Origin: Collimonas sp. OK242
GTDB lineage: Bacteria; Pseudomonadota; Gammaproteobacteria; Burkholderiales; Burkholderiaceae_D
Assembly: GCF_900107095.1 (NCBI RefSeq)
Contig: NZ_FNOR01000011.1
Span: forward strand, 62,001-126,000
DNA: 64,000 nt
Direction of reading: 5' to 3'
Part shown: piece after piece, positions 18,147 to 26,858 of the stretch
Layout: every line of letters begins with the position of its first letter
How positions within the stretch are numbered: position 1 is the stretch's first letter
Made by a program: the position numbers and the translations under genes
Notes under the pieces: generated by a model
Database searches by the model: none
Told to the model about the DNA's origin: nothing
The model's input: only the letters and a program-made list of their open reading frames with translations

Positions 18147-18587
18147 TCAAACCACGACGCCGCTCTCCAACGGCTGTTGCAGCAGCAGGGTCTCATAGCT
18201 CCAGCGCGTCCAGCTCGAAGCCACGCCAAGGCGTCCGGTATTGTGACGGATCTTGGGCTTATGGATTGCGACCCGGATTTCATCCAGCATGGAGAACTCG
18301 CGAAACGACAGGTTCGCGACTTCGGACGCCAGCGTCTCCAGCAATCGGGTATGCGGCTTGGCTTGCAGGAAAGCCGTGACCACGCCGCAGTAATGATCGT
18401 AGTCGATCACCGAAGAAGCATCATCATCGTGCTGGCCGCCACCGGTGCGGTAAGACAGTTCGATGTCCAGCTCGACCGCCTGCGGCTTTTCATGTTCGTG
18501 CGGATGCAAGCCGATGCGTGTGGTCACCGCCAGCGCTTCGACGAAGATTTGCCAGCGTACGCCGCTGGCGATATTTTCATTCTTCAT
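18147..18587 (-). CDS. folB: Dihydroneopterin aldolase-like protein (FolB paralogue) of the sarcosine operon
   Basis: 146 aa from ATG 18587, which overlaps the soxG stop (TGATG) and has AGGAGT 7 bases upstream. FolB hallmarks are present: RIGLHPHEHEKPQAVELDIE, VIDYDHYCGVV, LLETLASEVANL, and VAIHKPKI with the conserved Lys. FolB cleaves 7,8-dihydroneopterin to 6-hydroxymethyl-dihydropterin and glycolaldehyde in folate synthesis. Placement as last gene of the sox operon fits the need of SoxBDAG for tetrahydrofolate, which accepts the sarcosine methyl group; that link is inference. It may be a second FolB copy or a specialised relative, since the main folB is normally elsewhere. Confidence 0.8.
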   Translation of the reverse strand: MKNENIASGVRWQIFVEALAVTTRIGLHPHEHEKPQAVELDIELSYRTGGGQHDDDASSVIDYDHYCGVVTAFLQAKPHTRLLETLASEVANLSFREFSMLDEIRVAIHKPKIRHNTGRLGVASSWTRWSYETLLLQQPLESGVVV

Positions 18588-19192
18588 CAGAAATACTCCT
18601 GACAAGCGTCCAGCAGTATGCGGCCGAAATAATCGGCAAAGCTGCGTCGGATGACCAGTTCATACGCGTTCTCAGCCAGCGGCCGCAACAAGACGCCAGT
18701 CTTGAAATAATGGCTCTGGGCGCATTGGCCAACCGTGAACACCCCAGGATGGAAATCCAGCGGACAGCCTTTTTGCAATACTTCGCGTGCCTTCGCCCCT
18801 CTGAGAACCAGGCTGGTGTTGCCGCTGCTGACATCCACCACGGAGGCGAACTGCCCCGCCAGTGCGCTGCTCAGATCGGCGCAAAGCGCAGGCAAGCGCG
18901 GCTGCCTGGACTGGATCAGCCATTCATTGGGCGCCAGCCAGTAGATAGTGAACTGCTCGCTTTCCGCTACCGTATTGGGCTGCAGCGGCAAGGTCGCGCC
19001 GGTGAGGCTCTTGACCGCCGACAGGAACACCGCGGAATCCGCTTGGCCTTTGATATTGATCAATTCAAGGAAAGGCCTTTCCTCCATGCTGACAGCTTGC
19101 CTGGCGCCCACGGCAAGCGGCGCCAGCAACTGCGTCAGTTCGGTGAACGGCGATTCTTGCTGCACCTGGAAAAGCTGGGTTTCATTCAACAT
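18587..19192 (-). CDS. soxG: Sarcosine oxidase, gamma subunit
   Basis: 201 aa from ATG 19192, which has GAAGGAG 7 bases upstream and overlaps the soxA stop by 11 bp; in-frame ATGs further upstream lie deeper inside soxA. The sequence matches the SoxG family: LEIN-like LELINIKGQAD, YWLAPNEWLIQ, VDVSSGNTSLVLRGAKAREV, LQKGCPLDFHP and CAQSHYFKTGVLL. SoxG is related to the aminomethyltransferase fold and completes the heterotetrameric sarcosine oxidase, which converts sarcosine, THF and O2 to glycine, 5,10-CH2-THF and H2O2 in the cytoplasm. Operon order is soxB-soxD-soxA-soxG-folB. Confidence 0.93.
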   Translation of the reverse strand: MLNETQLFQVQQESPFTELTQLLAPLAVGARQAVSMEERPFLELINIKGQADSAVFLSAVKSLTGATLPLQPNTVAESEQFTIYWLAPNEWLIQSRQPRLPALCADLSSALAGQFASVVDVSSGNTSLVLRGAKAREVLQKGCPLDFHPGVFTVGQCAQSHYFKTGVLLRPLAENAYELVIRRSFADYFGRILLDACQEYF

Positions 19193-22100
19193 GTTGACGG
19201 ACTCCTTCTGCATCGTAAAACACCAGGCTGTTGATCTTGGCCGCGAGATTGCGCCCATTCGCCAGCGAAATACTAACCTCCTGCCCCATCTTGTCCTGAC
19301 CGCCCTTGATCAGCGCGAAAGCAATCGAACGCTGCAAGATCGGACTGAAATAACTGGAAGTCACGTGACCTATCATGCTGGCGATAGCTTCGTTGCTTGG
19401 CTCGGCCAGGATCTGGCTGCCTTCCGGCAGGACAAAATCCTTGTCTTCGCTCAACAGTCCGACCAGCTGCTTGCGGTCGCTACGCGCCGTATCGGAACGT
19501 GCCAGCGAACGCTTGCCGAGGAAATCCTTGGATTTGGCGACCAGGCCGCCCATGCCCAGATCGAATGGCGTGACCGAACCGTCGGTATCCTGGCCGACGA
19601 TGATATAGCCCTTCTCCGCCCGCAGCACGTGCATGGTCTCGGTGCCGTACGGCGTGATGTCGAACTCCTTGCCGGCCTCGATGATCGCATCCCAGATGGC
19701 GCGCCCCATATTGGCCGGCACGTTCACTTCATACGACAGTTCACCGGAAAAGCTGATCCGCATGATGCGGGTAAACACGCTGTTGATGCTGCCTTCGCGG
19801 AACGACATGAAGGGAAATTTCTCATTCGAAAAATCGATGTCCTTGCACACTTTCTGCAAAACGCGCCGGGCATTCGGGCCGACCACGGCAAAGGTCGCGA
19901 AGTGATCGGTGACCGAAGTCAGGTTGACTTTCAAATGCGGCCACTCGGTCTGCAGCCAACGCTCCATCCAGTCCAGCACGCGTGCCGCGCCGCCGGTGGT
20001 GGTGCTCATCAGGAAATGCTGTTCGCCCAGGCGCACCGTGACGCCATCGTCGAACACCATGCCGTTTTCATCCAGCATCAAACCGTAGCGGCACTTGCCG
20101 ACTTCGAGCTTGTTCCATGGATTGGTGTAGATCCAGTTCAACAAGGTCACGGCGTCCGGCCCTTGTACATCGATCTTGCCCAGGGTCGATGCATCCAGGA
20201 TACCGACGCTGTTACGCGCCGCCAGGCATTCGCGCGCTACCGCCGCGTGCAGGTCCTCCTTGCCGCGCGGGTAATACCACGGACGTTTCCAGTTGCCCAC
20301 ATCCTCGAACAAGGCGCCCTGTTCCTGGTGCCACGAATGGATGCAGGTCTTGCGTATCGGCGTCAGGAACTCGCCCAGTTCGCGCCCTGCTACCGTACCG
20401 AAAGTCACCGGCGTGTAATTCGGACGGAAGGTGGTGGTGCCGGTTTCCGGAATGGTCTTGCCCAGCACCTCGGCCAGGATCGCCATGCCGTTGATATTGC
20501 CGAGCTTGCCCTGGTCGGTGCCAAAGCCGAGCGCGGTATAGCGCTTGACATGTTCCACCGAGTGATAACCCTCGCGCGCCGCCAGATAGATATCGGCCGC
20601 CGAGACATCGTTCTGATAATCGACGAACTGCTTGGGGCCGCGCCCCACCTGCTTGCGATCGCCCACTAGCCACAAGGGCATGATGGCGGCCTCGGACAGT
20701 TCGGCGACCTTCCAGTTAGGCAGCGTCACCGGCTTCAAACCCGCGGCAACAATCGCCTGCTGTGCTGCCAGGGCGCCGTCGCGCAAGGCGCCGCTCAGGC
20801 TGAAGTCGCCATTGGCGGCGCCGGCGCTGGTTTCCTTCTGCATCGCCGAGCCCGGCACAAAGCAGGCTTTGTCATTGTTCCAGTGCGCCTTGCCGCCGGA
20901 TTGGGCGAACAGATGAATCACCGGATTCCAGCCGCCGGACACGCCCAGCAAATCGCAGGCAATGGCAGTGATGAACTGCCCCGGCACGCCATCCCGATGA
21001 CGGGCGACCTCCACCCTCTTCACATGGCGGCTGCCGCTGGCGGTCACCACCACGGCATCGTTGATGATGTCGATGCCCAGTCGCCTGGCAGCGGCCGGCA
21101 GGCTGCTGGTGCTGCCATTACCGGCGGCGCGCGGATCGACTACGGTCACCTCGGCGCCATTGCTCTTCAGATCCAGCGCGGTTTGATAGGCATCGTCATT
21201 ATTGGTGAAAATCACCGCCTTGCGCCCCGGCAGCACACCGTAGCGATGAATATAGGTCGACACCGCCGACGCCAGCATGATGCCGGGCAGATCGTTATTG
21301 CCGAACACGATAGGCCGTTCATGCGCGCCGGTGGCCAGTATCACGTGCTTGGCGCGCACCTTCCACAGCCGTTCGCGCAGCGAGCCACGCGCCGCCAGCG
21401 GCAAATGCTCGCTCAGGCGCTGGGTCACGGTAAGCAGATTGTGATCCTGGTAGCCGAACACGGTGCTGCGCGATAAAATCGTCACCTCCGGCGATCGCCG
21501 TAAATCCGCGGTTATTTTTGTCACCCACGCGGCTGCCGGTAAACCGTCGATCACGGCCGGGCCTGACAACAGGCTGCCGCCCAGCTCCGACTGATCGTCT
21601 ACCAGCACCACCCGCGCGCCGGAAGCGGCGGCCACCCAGGCTGCCGCCAGGCCGGCCGGACCGGCGCCCGCAACCAGCACATCGCAATGGGCGTAGGTTT
21701 TTTCGTAGCGGTCGGGATCGCGCTCGGTCGGCGCCTTGCCGAAGCCGGCCGCTTCGCGTATGACTTCTTCGTACTTGCCCCACCAGCTGCGCGGCCATTT
21801 GAATGTCTTGTAATAGAAACCGGCCGGGATGAACCGGGCAAACAACTGCGTCACCGCCATCCGGTCGTTCTCGATGCTGGGGCTGGCGTTGACGCTGGTC
21901 GCGCTCAAACCCTGATACAGCTCGATTTCAGTGGCGCGCGCGTTGGGCACCGTATACGCCCCGCTTTCCAGCTGCACCAGCGCATTCGGTTCTTCCACGC
22001 CGGCCGTCACAATGCCGCGCGGACGATGATATTTCCAGCTGCGCGCCACAAAATGCACGCCGTTCGCCAGCAAGGCCGAAGCCAGCGTGTCGCCCTGGTA

Positions 22101-22196
22101 ACCCTGGTAGCTCTTGCCGTTAAAAGTAAAGCTGAGCTGCGCGCCGCGGTCTATCCGGCCGCCGCTCTGCAGGCGGTGCGTTTGACTGATGCTCAT
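19182..22196 (-). CDS. soxA: Sarcosine oxidase, alpha subunit
   Basis: A 1004-aa protein, the usual SoxA size. Order of domains: N-terminal ferredoxin-like part (QLSFTFNGKSYQGYQGDTLA), NAD(P)/FAD-type dinucleotide fold (VLVAGAGPAGLAAAWVAAAS near 175), second nucleotide region (HVILATGAHERPIVFG), and a C-terminal aminomethyltransferase/folate-binding domain (HEQGALFEDVGNWKRPWYYP onward; FSGELSYEVNVPA). It holds the NAD site and THF site and channels the imine intermediate to folate. The start overlaps soxD by four bases (ATGA). Confidence 0.96.
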   Translation of the reverse strand: MSISQTHRLQSGGRIDRGAQLSFTFNGKSYQGYQGDTLASALLANGVHFVARSWKYHRPRGIVTAGVEEPNALVQLESGAYTVPNARATEIELYQGLSATSVNASPSIENDRMAVTQLFARFIPAGFYYKTFKWPRSWWGKYEEVIREAAGFGKAPTERDPDRYEKTYAHCDVLVAGAGPAGLAAAWVAAASGARVVLVDDQSELGGSLLSGPAVIDGLPAAAWVTKITADLRRSPEVTILSRSTVFGYQDHNLLTVTQRLSEHLPLAARGSLRERLWKVRAKHVILATGAHERPIVFGNNDLPGIMLASAVSTYIHRYGVLPGRKAVIFTNNDDAYQTALDLKSNGAEVTVVDPRAAGNGSTSSLPAAARRLGIDIINDAVVVTASGSRHVKRVEVARHRDGVPGQFITAIACDLLGVSGGWNPVIHLFAQSGGKAHWNNDKACFVPGSAMQKETSAGAANGDFSLSGALRDGALAAQQAIVAAGLKPVTLPNWKVAELSEAAIMPLWLVGDRKQVGRGPKQFVDYQNDVSAADIYLAAREGYHSVEHVKRYTALGFGTDQGKLGNINGMAILAEVLGKTIPETGTTTFRPNYTPVTFGTVAGRELGEFLTPIRKTCIHSWHQEQGALFEDVGNWKRPWYYPRGKEDLHAAVARECLAARNSVGILDASTLGKIDVQGPDAVTLLNWIYTNPWNKLEVGKCRYGLMLDENGMVFDDGVTVRLGEQHFLMSTTTGGAARVLDWMERWLQTEWPHLKVNLTSVTDHFATFAVVGPNARRVLQKVCKDIDFSNEKFPFMSFREGSINSVFTRIMRISFSGELSYEVNVPANMGRAIWDAIIEAGKEFDITPYGTETMHVLRAEKGYIIVGQDTDGSVTPFDLGMGGLVAKSKDFLGKRSLARSDTARSDRKQLVGLLSEDKDFVLPEGSQILAEPSNEAIASMIGHVTSSYFSPILQRSIAFALIKGGQDKMGQEVSISLANGRNLAAKINSLVFYDAEGVRQHVE

Positions 22197-22477
22197 GTGG
22201 CACTCCCTTTTTCAATCTTCTCGCCGAACTTGCTGTAGCCGAGGAATTCATAAGTGACGGTATCGCGCTCGGCCATGAACCAGCGCCGGCAGCCATGGCT
22301 GTGCAGCCATTGTTCGCGATGCGCGCCGCGCGGATTCTTGCGCATGAACAGGTAGTCGCCCCAGGCTTCGTCGCTGATATTCTCGGTTTCCAGCGGACGC
22401 GCGATATCGGCTTCGCCGCCGCAATGGAATTCACTCTCGGCGCGCGGCCCGCACCAAGGGCAGGTAATCAATAACAT
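22193..22477 (-). CDS. soxD: Sarcosine oxidase, delta subunit
   Basis: A 94-aa zinc-binding subunit: LLITCPWCGPRAESEFHCGG contains the CxxC...H.C ligands, and RGAHREQWLHSHGCRRWF is the conserved tail of the SoxD family. It stabilises the SoxB-SoxA assembly. The ribosome-binding site is CTGGAGATCCACC-ATG. It follows soxB by 27 bp and overlaps soxA by 4 bp. Confidence 0.95.
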   Translation of the reverse strand: MLLITCPWCGPRAESEFHCGGEADIARPLETENISDEAWGDYLFMRKNPRGAHREQWLHSHGCRRWFMAERDTVTYEFLGYSKFGEKIEKGSAT

Positions 22478-22504
22478 GGTGGATCTCCAGGCAGGTGGCA
22501 GGTT

Positions 22505-23749
22505 TTAGTGAGCGACGGCGGCAGCGCCGTGTTCGTCGATCAGGTGGCCGTTGTAGAAACGGTCCAGCGCAAACGGCGCATTAAGAGGATGTGGATGGTC
22601 ATTGGCGATGGTGTGGGCGAACACCCAGCCCGAGCCCGGCGTAGCCTTGAAGCCGCCGGTGCCCCAGCCGCAATTGAAATACAGGCCCTTTACCGGGGTC
22701 TTGGAAATGATCGGGCAGGCATCCGGCGAGACATCGACAATCCCGCCCCATTGGCGGTTCATGCGGACCCGGCTAAATACCGGGAACATCTCGACAATCG
22801 CCTGCAAAGTCCCTTCGATCACGTGATAACTGCCGCGCTGGCCGTAACCGGTGTATTGATCGACGCCGGCGCCGATCACCAGGTCGCCCTTGTCGGATTG
22901 GCTGATGTAAGCGTGCACTGCATTCGACATCACCACGGTATCGATGATCGGCTTGATCGGCTCCGACACCAGTGCCTGCAAAGGATGGCTTTCCAGCGGC
23001 AGGCGGATGCCGGCCATGGCGGCCAGCACGCTTGAGTGGCCGGCTGCGACTACCGCCACCTTCTTGGCCTTGATGAAACCCTTCACGGTATCGACCCCGG
23101 TCACCGCCCCGTTCTCGCGCCGGATTCCGGTCACGCCGCAATTCTGCAGTATGTCGACGCCGCGCTCATCGGCGCCACGGGCGAAACCCCAGGCCACCGC
23201 ATCATGCCGGGCGACGCCGCCGCGCCGCTGGAACGAAGCGCCCAGCACCGGATAGTGGCTGTTGAGGTTAATGATAGGCACGATTTCCTTGACCTGCGCC
23301 GGCGTCAGCCACTCGGCGTCGACGCCGTTGAGCCGGTTGGCGTTGATGCGGCGGTCGGTGTCGCGCACGTCCTGCAAGGTATGCGCCAGGTTCATCACGC
23401 CGCGCTGGCTGAACATGACGTTGTAGTTCAAATCTTGCGACAGCCCCTCCCATAGCTGCATGGCTTTTTCATACAGCATGGCCGATTCGTCCCACAGGTA
23501 ATTCGAGCGCACGATGGTGGTGTTGCGGGCGGTGTTGCCGCCGCCTATCCAGCCCTTTTCGATCACGGCGATATTGCGCAAGCCGTGCACCTTGGCCAGA
23601 TAATAGGCAGTCGCCAGGCCGTGGCCGCCGCCGCCGACGATGACGATGTCGTACTCTTTTTTCGGTTCCGGACTTTTCCAGGCGCGCTGCCAGTTCTCAT
23701 GATAGGAGAGCCCGTTGCGGATCAAGCTGAATATCGAATAATTGCTCAT
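22505..23749 (-). CDS. soxB: Sarcosine oxidase, beta subunit
   Basis: A 414-aa DAO-family flavoprotein. The FAD motif is [20 protein letters not shown] (~34-53) followed by [20 protein letters not shown], a SoxB hallmark. The C-terminal region has [15 protein letters not shown], the substrate/FAD contact loop. SoxB carries the non-covalent FAD and, with SoxA, the covalent FMN; it oxidises sarcosine to the imine. The site TTTGAGGGAAAT-ATG gives the start. It is 88 bp downstream of sdaA, so it is either part of the sdaA transcript or has its own promoter in that gap. Confidence 0.96.
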   Translation of the reverse strand: MSNYSIFSLIRNGLSYHENWQRAWKSPEPKKEYDIVIVGGGGHGLATAYYLAKVHGLRNIAVIEKGWIGGGNTARNTTIVRSNYLWDESAMLYEKAMQLWEGLSQDLNYNVMFSQRGVMNLAHTLQDVRDTDRRINANRLNGVDAEWLTPAQVKEIVPIINLNSHYPVLGASFQRRGGVARHDAVAWGFARGADERGVDILQNCGVTGIRRENGAVTGVDTVKGFIKAKKVAVVAAGHSSVLAAMAGIRLPLESHPLQALVSEPIKPIIDTVVMSNAVHAYISQSDKGDLVIGAGVDQYTGYGQRGSYHVIEGTLQAIVEMFPVFSRVRMNRQWGGIVDVSPDACPIISKTPVKGLYFNCGWGTGGFKATPGSGWVFAHTIANDHPHPLNAPFALDRFYNGHLIDEHGAAAVAH

Positions 23750-23837
23750 ATTTCCCTCAAAAAAACCGGAACCGTTACGGATGGCTCGGCAGCCTGCTGC
23801 GCGGCTTGAGCGCCATCCTTGTATTGATAAAGACTAC

Positions 23838-25229
23838 TCAGCACTCAATGACATTGACCGCCAAACCGCCACGCGATGTTTCCTTGTATTTGGTCTTCAT
23901 GTCGGCTCCGGTTTGCATCATGGTCTTGATCACTTTATCGAGCGACACATAATGCTTGCCGTTGCCGCGCAATGCCATGCGGGCGGCGTTGATCGCCTTC
24001 ACCGCGCCCATCGCATTGCGTTCTATGCAAGGAATCTGCACCAAGCCGCCGACCGGATCGCAGGTCATGCCGAGGTTGTGCTCCATGCCGATTTCAGCAG
24101 CGTTCTCGATCTGCTCCGTGCTGCCGCCCAAGACCGCAGCCAGTGCTCCCGCCGCCATCGAGCAGGCGACGCCGACCTCGCCCTGGCAGCCGACTTCAGC
24201 GCCGGAGATCGACGCGTTTTCCTTGTAGATCAGACCGATCGCCGCTGCCGTCAGCATGAAGGTCATGACGCCATCCAGATTGGCGCCGGGGATGAACTTG
24301 GTGTAATAATGCAGCACCGCCGGCAACACCCCCGCCGCACCGTTGGTCGGCGCAGTAACTATCCGTCCGCCCGCAGCATTTTCTTCATTCACCGCCATCG
24401 CATACAGGTTGACCCAGTCGAGCATGGACAAGGGATCCACCAGTGATTCTTCGGAACGGTCCTTCAGTTGCCGATACAACTCGGCAGCACGGCGCTTGAC
24501 CCGCATCGGCCCCGGCAATTCACCACCTATCGAGCAGCCGCGCTTTACCGCTGCCGCCATCACATCCCAGATTCCCAGCAGTTTGGTGCGCACCTCTTCC
24601 GCCGAGCGCCAATGCTTTTCGTTTTCCATCATCAGCGCCGCGATGGTCAGGCCGCTTTCGGCGCACATCCGCAACAGATCGTCGCCGGAATGGAAGGGGT
24701 ATGGAAGATCGCCCTCCGCCTGCACGCTGCCCGCCTGCACCAGGTTGACGCGCTGCCCTTCCTTGCTGACCACAAACCCGCCGCCGACCGAGTAGTATTC
24801 TTTTTCCGCAATCACGCTGCCGCTCGCATCCAGGGCGACAAAGCGCATGCCGTTCGGATGTTGCGGCAATGCTTCGCGGCGGAAAAACAGCACATGTTCT
24901 TTTTCCACGCAGCAGATCGAATGCGTGCCGTTCAACTGCAGTTTTCTTGAACTGCGGATTTCCGCCAGGCGCGGCTCGACATGATCCGGATCGATGTCGT
25001 CCGGCAGATTGCCTTCCAGGCCCAGCAGTACCGCCTTGTCGCTGCCGTGGCCCTTACCGGTTGCGCCGAGCGAGCCGTACAACTCGACGCGGACAGCGTG
25101 CACCGCATCCAGCAGATTAGCGTCATGCAAATGAACAGCGAATCGATTGGCGGCAATCATCGGACCCACCGTGTGCGAACTGGATGGACCGATGCCGACC
25201 TTGAATAAATCGAATGTGCTGATGTTCAT
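23838..25229 (-). CDS. sdaA: L-serine ammonia-lyase (single-chain, Fe-S)
   Basis: 463 aa from ATG 25229, chosen because [20 protein letters not shown] is the conserved N-terminus of SdaA; the open frame further upstream is non-homologous. The beta domain (SSSHTVGPM) and alpha domain are both present, with Fe-S cluster cysteines in [30 protein letters not shown] and [18 protein letters not shown]. It converts serine to pyruvate and ammonia. In this pathway it drains the serine that GlyA makes from glycine and methylene-THF. A 16-codon open frame with its own Shine-Dalgarno overlaps the start by ATGA. Confidence 0.95.
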   Translation of the reverse strand: MNISTFDLFKVGIGPSSSHTVGPMIAANRFAVHLHDANLLDAVHAVRVELYGSLGATGKGHGSDKAVLLGLEGNLPDDIDPDHVEPRLAEIRSSRKLQLNGTHSICCVEKEHVLFFRREALPQHPNGMRFVALDASGSVIAEKEYYSVGGGFVVSKEGQRVNLVQAGSVQAEGDLPYPFHSGDDLLRMCAESGLTIAALMMENEKHWRSAEEVRTKLLGIWDVMAAAVKRGCSIGGELPGPMRVKRRAAELYRQLKDRSEESLVDPLSMLDWVNLYAMAVNEENAAGGRIVTAPTNGAAGVLPAVLHYYTKFIPGANLDGVMTFMLTAAAIGLIYKENASISGAEVGCQGEVGVACSMAAGALAAVLGGSTEQIENAAEIGMEHNLGMTCDPVGGLVQIPCIERNAMGAVKAINAARMALRGNGKHYVSLDKVIKTMMQTGADMKTKYKETSRGGLAVNVIEC

Positions 25230-25276
25230 AGAAAACCCGCTTGGATACTCTGGTAAAACAAGGGTGAACCGTTCAT
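25226..25276 (-). CDS. Possible 16-residue leader peptide of sdaA
   Basis: Reading [16 protein letters not shown] then TGA. Its ATG (25276) is preceded by AGGAG at 5-base spacing, a better site than that in front of sdaA itself (GCGGG). Its TGA overlaps the sdaA ATG as ATGA, so sdaA would be translated by coupling. The peptide contains two Ser codons and one Gly codon, not a run. It may simply be a coupling device. Expression is untested and chance is possible for so short a frame. Confidence 0.5.
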   Translation of the reverse strand: MNGSPLFYQSIQAGFL

Positions 25277-25698
25277 GGCAACTCCTGGGTGGGTTGAAGT
25301 ATTTTTCCCGGCAAACAGCAGCAAACGCACGAGACACGACAACGCCAGAATACAGCGCAACGCTGCTGATTAACGCAGCCATCAGCGATAAATTGCAGTG
25401 CTATTCCCTGGCATCATTTTGTCCTTGCGCAGACTGGTCTATTTTCCGTAGCTGACAAGTGTTTGTCCTTTTCCGACAAGCGCGACATTTTTTGATTTTA
25501 CGGCTAAGTCGGCGCCGGAACGCGATGACATTTTCTTGTAGGCCATAAGTCAAACGCTAAAATATTATCAATTGAATATTTTAAATTGGATGACAAACTC
25601 GCCTGAAACGCACACCTTGACGTCAGGATTTTTGCCGAAAAAGAGAGATGGCTGGGGCGATGGGAATAGGGGTAGGATGGCAAGCTCCTGTTCTTGAA
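25277..25698. other. Divergent control region between sdaA and the threonine aldolase-like gene
   Basis: About 420 bp. It holds the ribosome-binding site of the sdaA leader at the left and a pair of GACAAG elements 21 bp apart near the middle (25454-25480), with a GCGACA element directly after. An AT-rich stretch follows (25488-25600). No other gene is visible. Confidence 0.6.
25453..25487. promoter_or_regulatory. 21-bp-phased GACAAG direct repeats, candidate GbdR/AraC-type operator
   Basis: TGACAAGTGT (25453-25462) and CGACAAGCGC (25474-25483) place GACAAG at 25454 and 25475, exactly two helical turns apart. AraC-family dimers typically bind such direct repeats. A similar 21-bp-phased pair lies upstream of choV (32784 and 32805). 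Two GbdR-type regulators are encoded in the window. The assignment is inference. Confidence 0.4.
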
Positions 25699-26802
25699 AT
25701 GAAACCGAAAAATATGCCCAACGCCAATCTACGCAGTCAATGCCATACCTTCTTTTCCGCAGCCCCGCCACGCTCTGCCGCTCAGGATTTTTCCGAGATG
25801 GCGGCCTGGTGCCAGGCGCATGATATCCAGCATGACAGCTACGGCGAAGGCGCACTGATTCAAGATTTCGAAAACAAGGTAGCCGGACTGCTGGGCTTCG
25901 AGGCTGGCCGCTTCGTGATTACCGGCACGCTGGCCCAGGCGGTGGCGCTCCGGCTCGCCTGTCAGGACAGGGGCAATCCGCTGGCGGCTCTCCATCCGAG
26001 CGCGCATGTGCTGCTGCACGAAAGCAGCAATTACCAGCTGCTTGGCCACTTCACCTCGCTCAGCCTGGGAAATCCTTACCGGCCATGGACCGTGGATGAG
26101 CTCAAAGCTCTGCCGGACCGTGCGGGAGCTGCGCTGTATGAGCTGCCTATGCGTGAAATCGGCGGCCAGCTGCCGGCGTGGGAAGAGTTGAATACGGTCA
26201 AGGAATATTGTCATGAACAGAATATTCATCTTCATCTGGATGGCGCACGTGTGTGGGAGGCAGCGGCCGGCTATGGCAAGCCGCTCGACAGCGTGGCAGC
26301 TGGCTTTGATAGTGCGTATGTCTCGTTTTACAAGGGCATCGGCGGCCTGGGCGGCGCAATGCTGCTGGGCAGGCACGATTTCATCGCCCGCGCATCGGAA
26401 TGGATGAAGCGCATGGGCGGCAATGTCTATCAGCGCTCGCCCTACGTCGTGGCAGCAGCAATGCAGCTGGATCAGAAACTCGCACGCATGCCGGCATACC
26501 TGCAACGCACCCGGGATTTATATCGCTTACTGGCGCGCTACCCGCTCTGGCAAACCAATCCGCGCCAGCCGCATTGCAATATGCTGCATCTCTACCTGCC
26601 GGTTGGCCGTGACATTGCGAACGCCGCGCGTGATCAAATGGCCGAGGAGCACGGCATCTGGCTGTTTGGCGAGGCTCGGCACGCGGCGCTGCCGCAGCAG
26701 AGCTACATCGAGTGGTATGTGGGAGAAGCGCTGCTGTCCTTGTCCGACGACCGGATTGCCACGATTCTGCAGCAGTTCCAGGCCTTGCTTGCGCCAGCAT
26801 GA
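25699..26802 (+). CDS. PLP-dependent threonine aldolase-family protein
   Basis: 367 aa from ATG 25699; other in-frame ATGs (25648, 25660, 25714) are possible and none has a convincing Shine-Dalgarno. This fold-type I PLP enzyme of the beta-eliminating lyase/threonine aldolase family has HLDGARVWEAA (Asp and Arg contacting PLP) and SFYKGIGGLGGAMLLG with the Schiff-base Lys near residue 210. Such enzymes split threonine to glycine and acetaldehyde, though substrates vary. Beside sdaA/sox it would add glycine/serine-side flux; that is inference. It diverges from sdaA and converges on fdhA across a strong hairpin. Confidence 0.82.
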   Translation: MKPKNMPNANLRSQCHTFFSAAPPRSAAQDFSEMAAWCQAHDIQHDSYGEGALIQDFENKVAGLLGFEAGRFVITGTLAQAVALRLACQDRGNPLAALHPSAHVLLHESSNYQLLGHFTSLSLGNPYRPWTVDELKALPDRAGAALYELPMREIGGQLPAWEELNTVKEYCHEQNIHLHLDGARVWEAAAGYGKPLDSVAAGFDSAYVSFYKGIGGLGGAMLLGRHDFIARASEWMKRMGGNVYQRSPYVVAAAMQLDQKLARMPAYLQRTRDLYRLLARYPLWQTNPRQPHCNMLHLYLPVGRDIANAARDQMAEEHGIWLFGEARHAALPQQSYIEWYVGEALLSLSDDRIATILQQFQALLAPA

Positions 26803-26803
26803 T

Positions 26804-26844
26804 ACGACCTCTGACGGCGCCGGAATCCGCCGTCAGCAGGTCGT
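26804..26844. terminator. Hairpin between convergent threonine aldolase-like gene and fdhA
   Basis: ACGACCTCTGACGGCG pairs with CGCCGTCAGCAGGTCGT (16 bp with a single-base bulge) around an 8-base loop. It begins 2 bp after the first gene's stop and ends 14 bp before the fdhA stop. No T-run follows, so termination may be Rho-aided or the hairpin may only protect mRNA 3' ends. Confidence 0.6.
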
Positions 26845-26858
26845 CATGCAGGCTTTGC

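Noticed and set aside
18948-20669. A 573-codon plus-strand frame opposite soxA/soxG
   Set aside because: Overlaps two unambiguous sarcosine oxidase genes and shows only shadow composition.
25230-25382. N-terminal extension of SdaA to 25382
   Set aside because: SdaA proteins begin near the (I/T)[15 protein letters not shown] block; the extension has no homology and the leader frame with AGGAG lies in another phase.
25230-25647. Glycine riboswitch upstream of sdaA
   Set aside because: Considered because of the glycine/serine context, but no tandem aptamer-like structure or terminator is visible.
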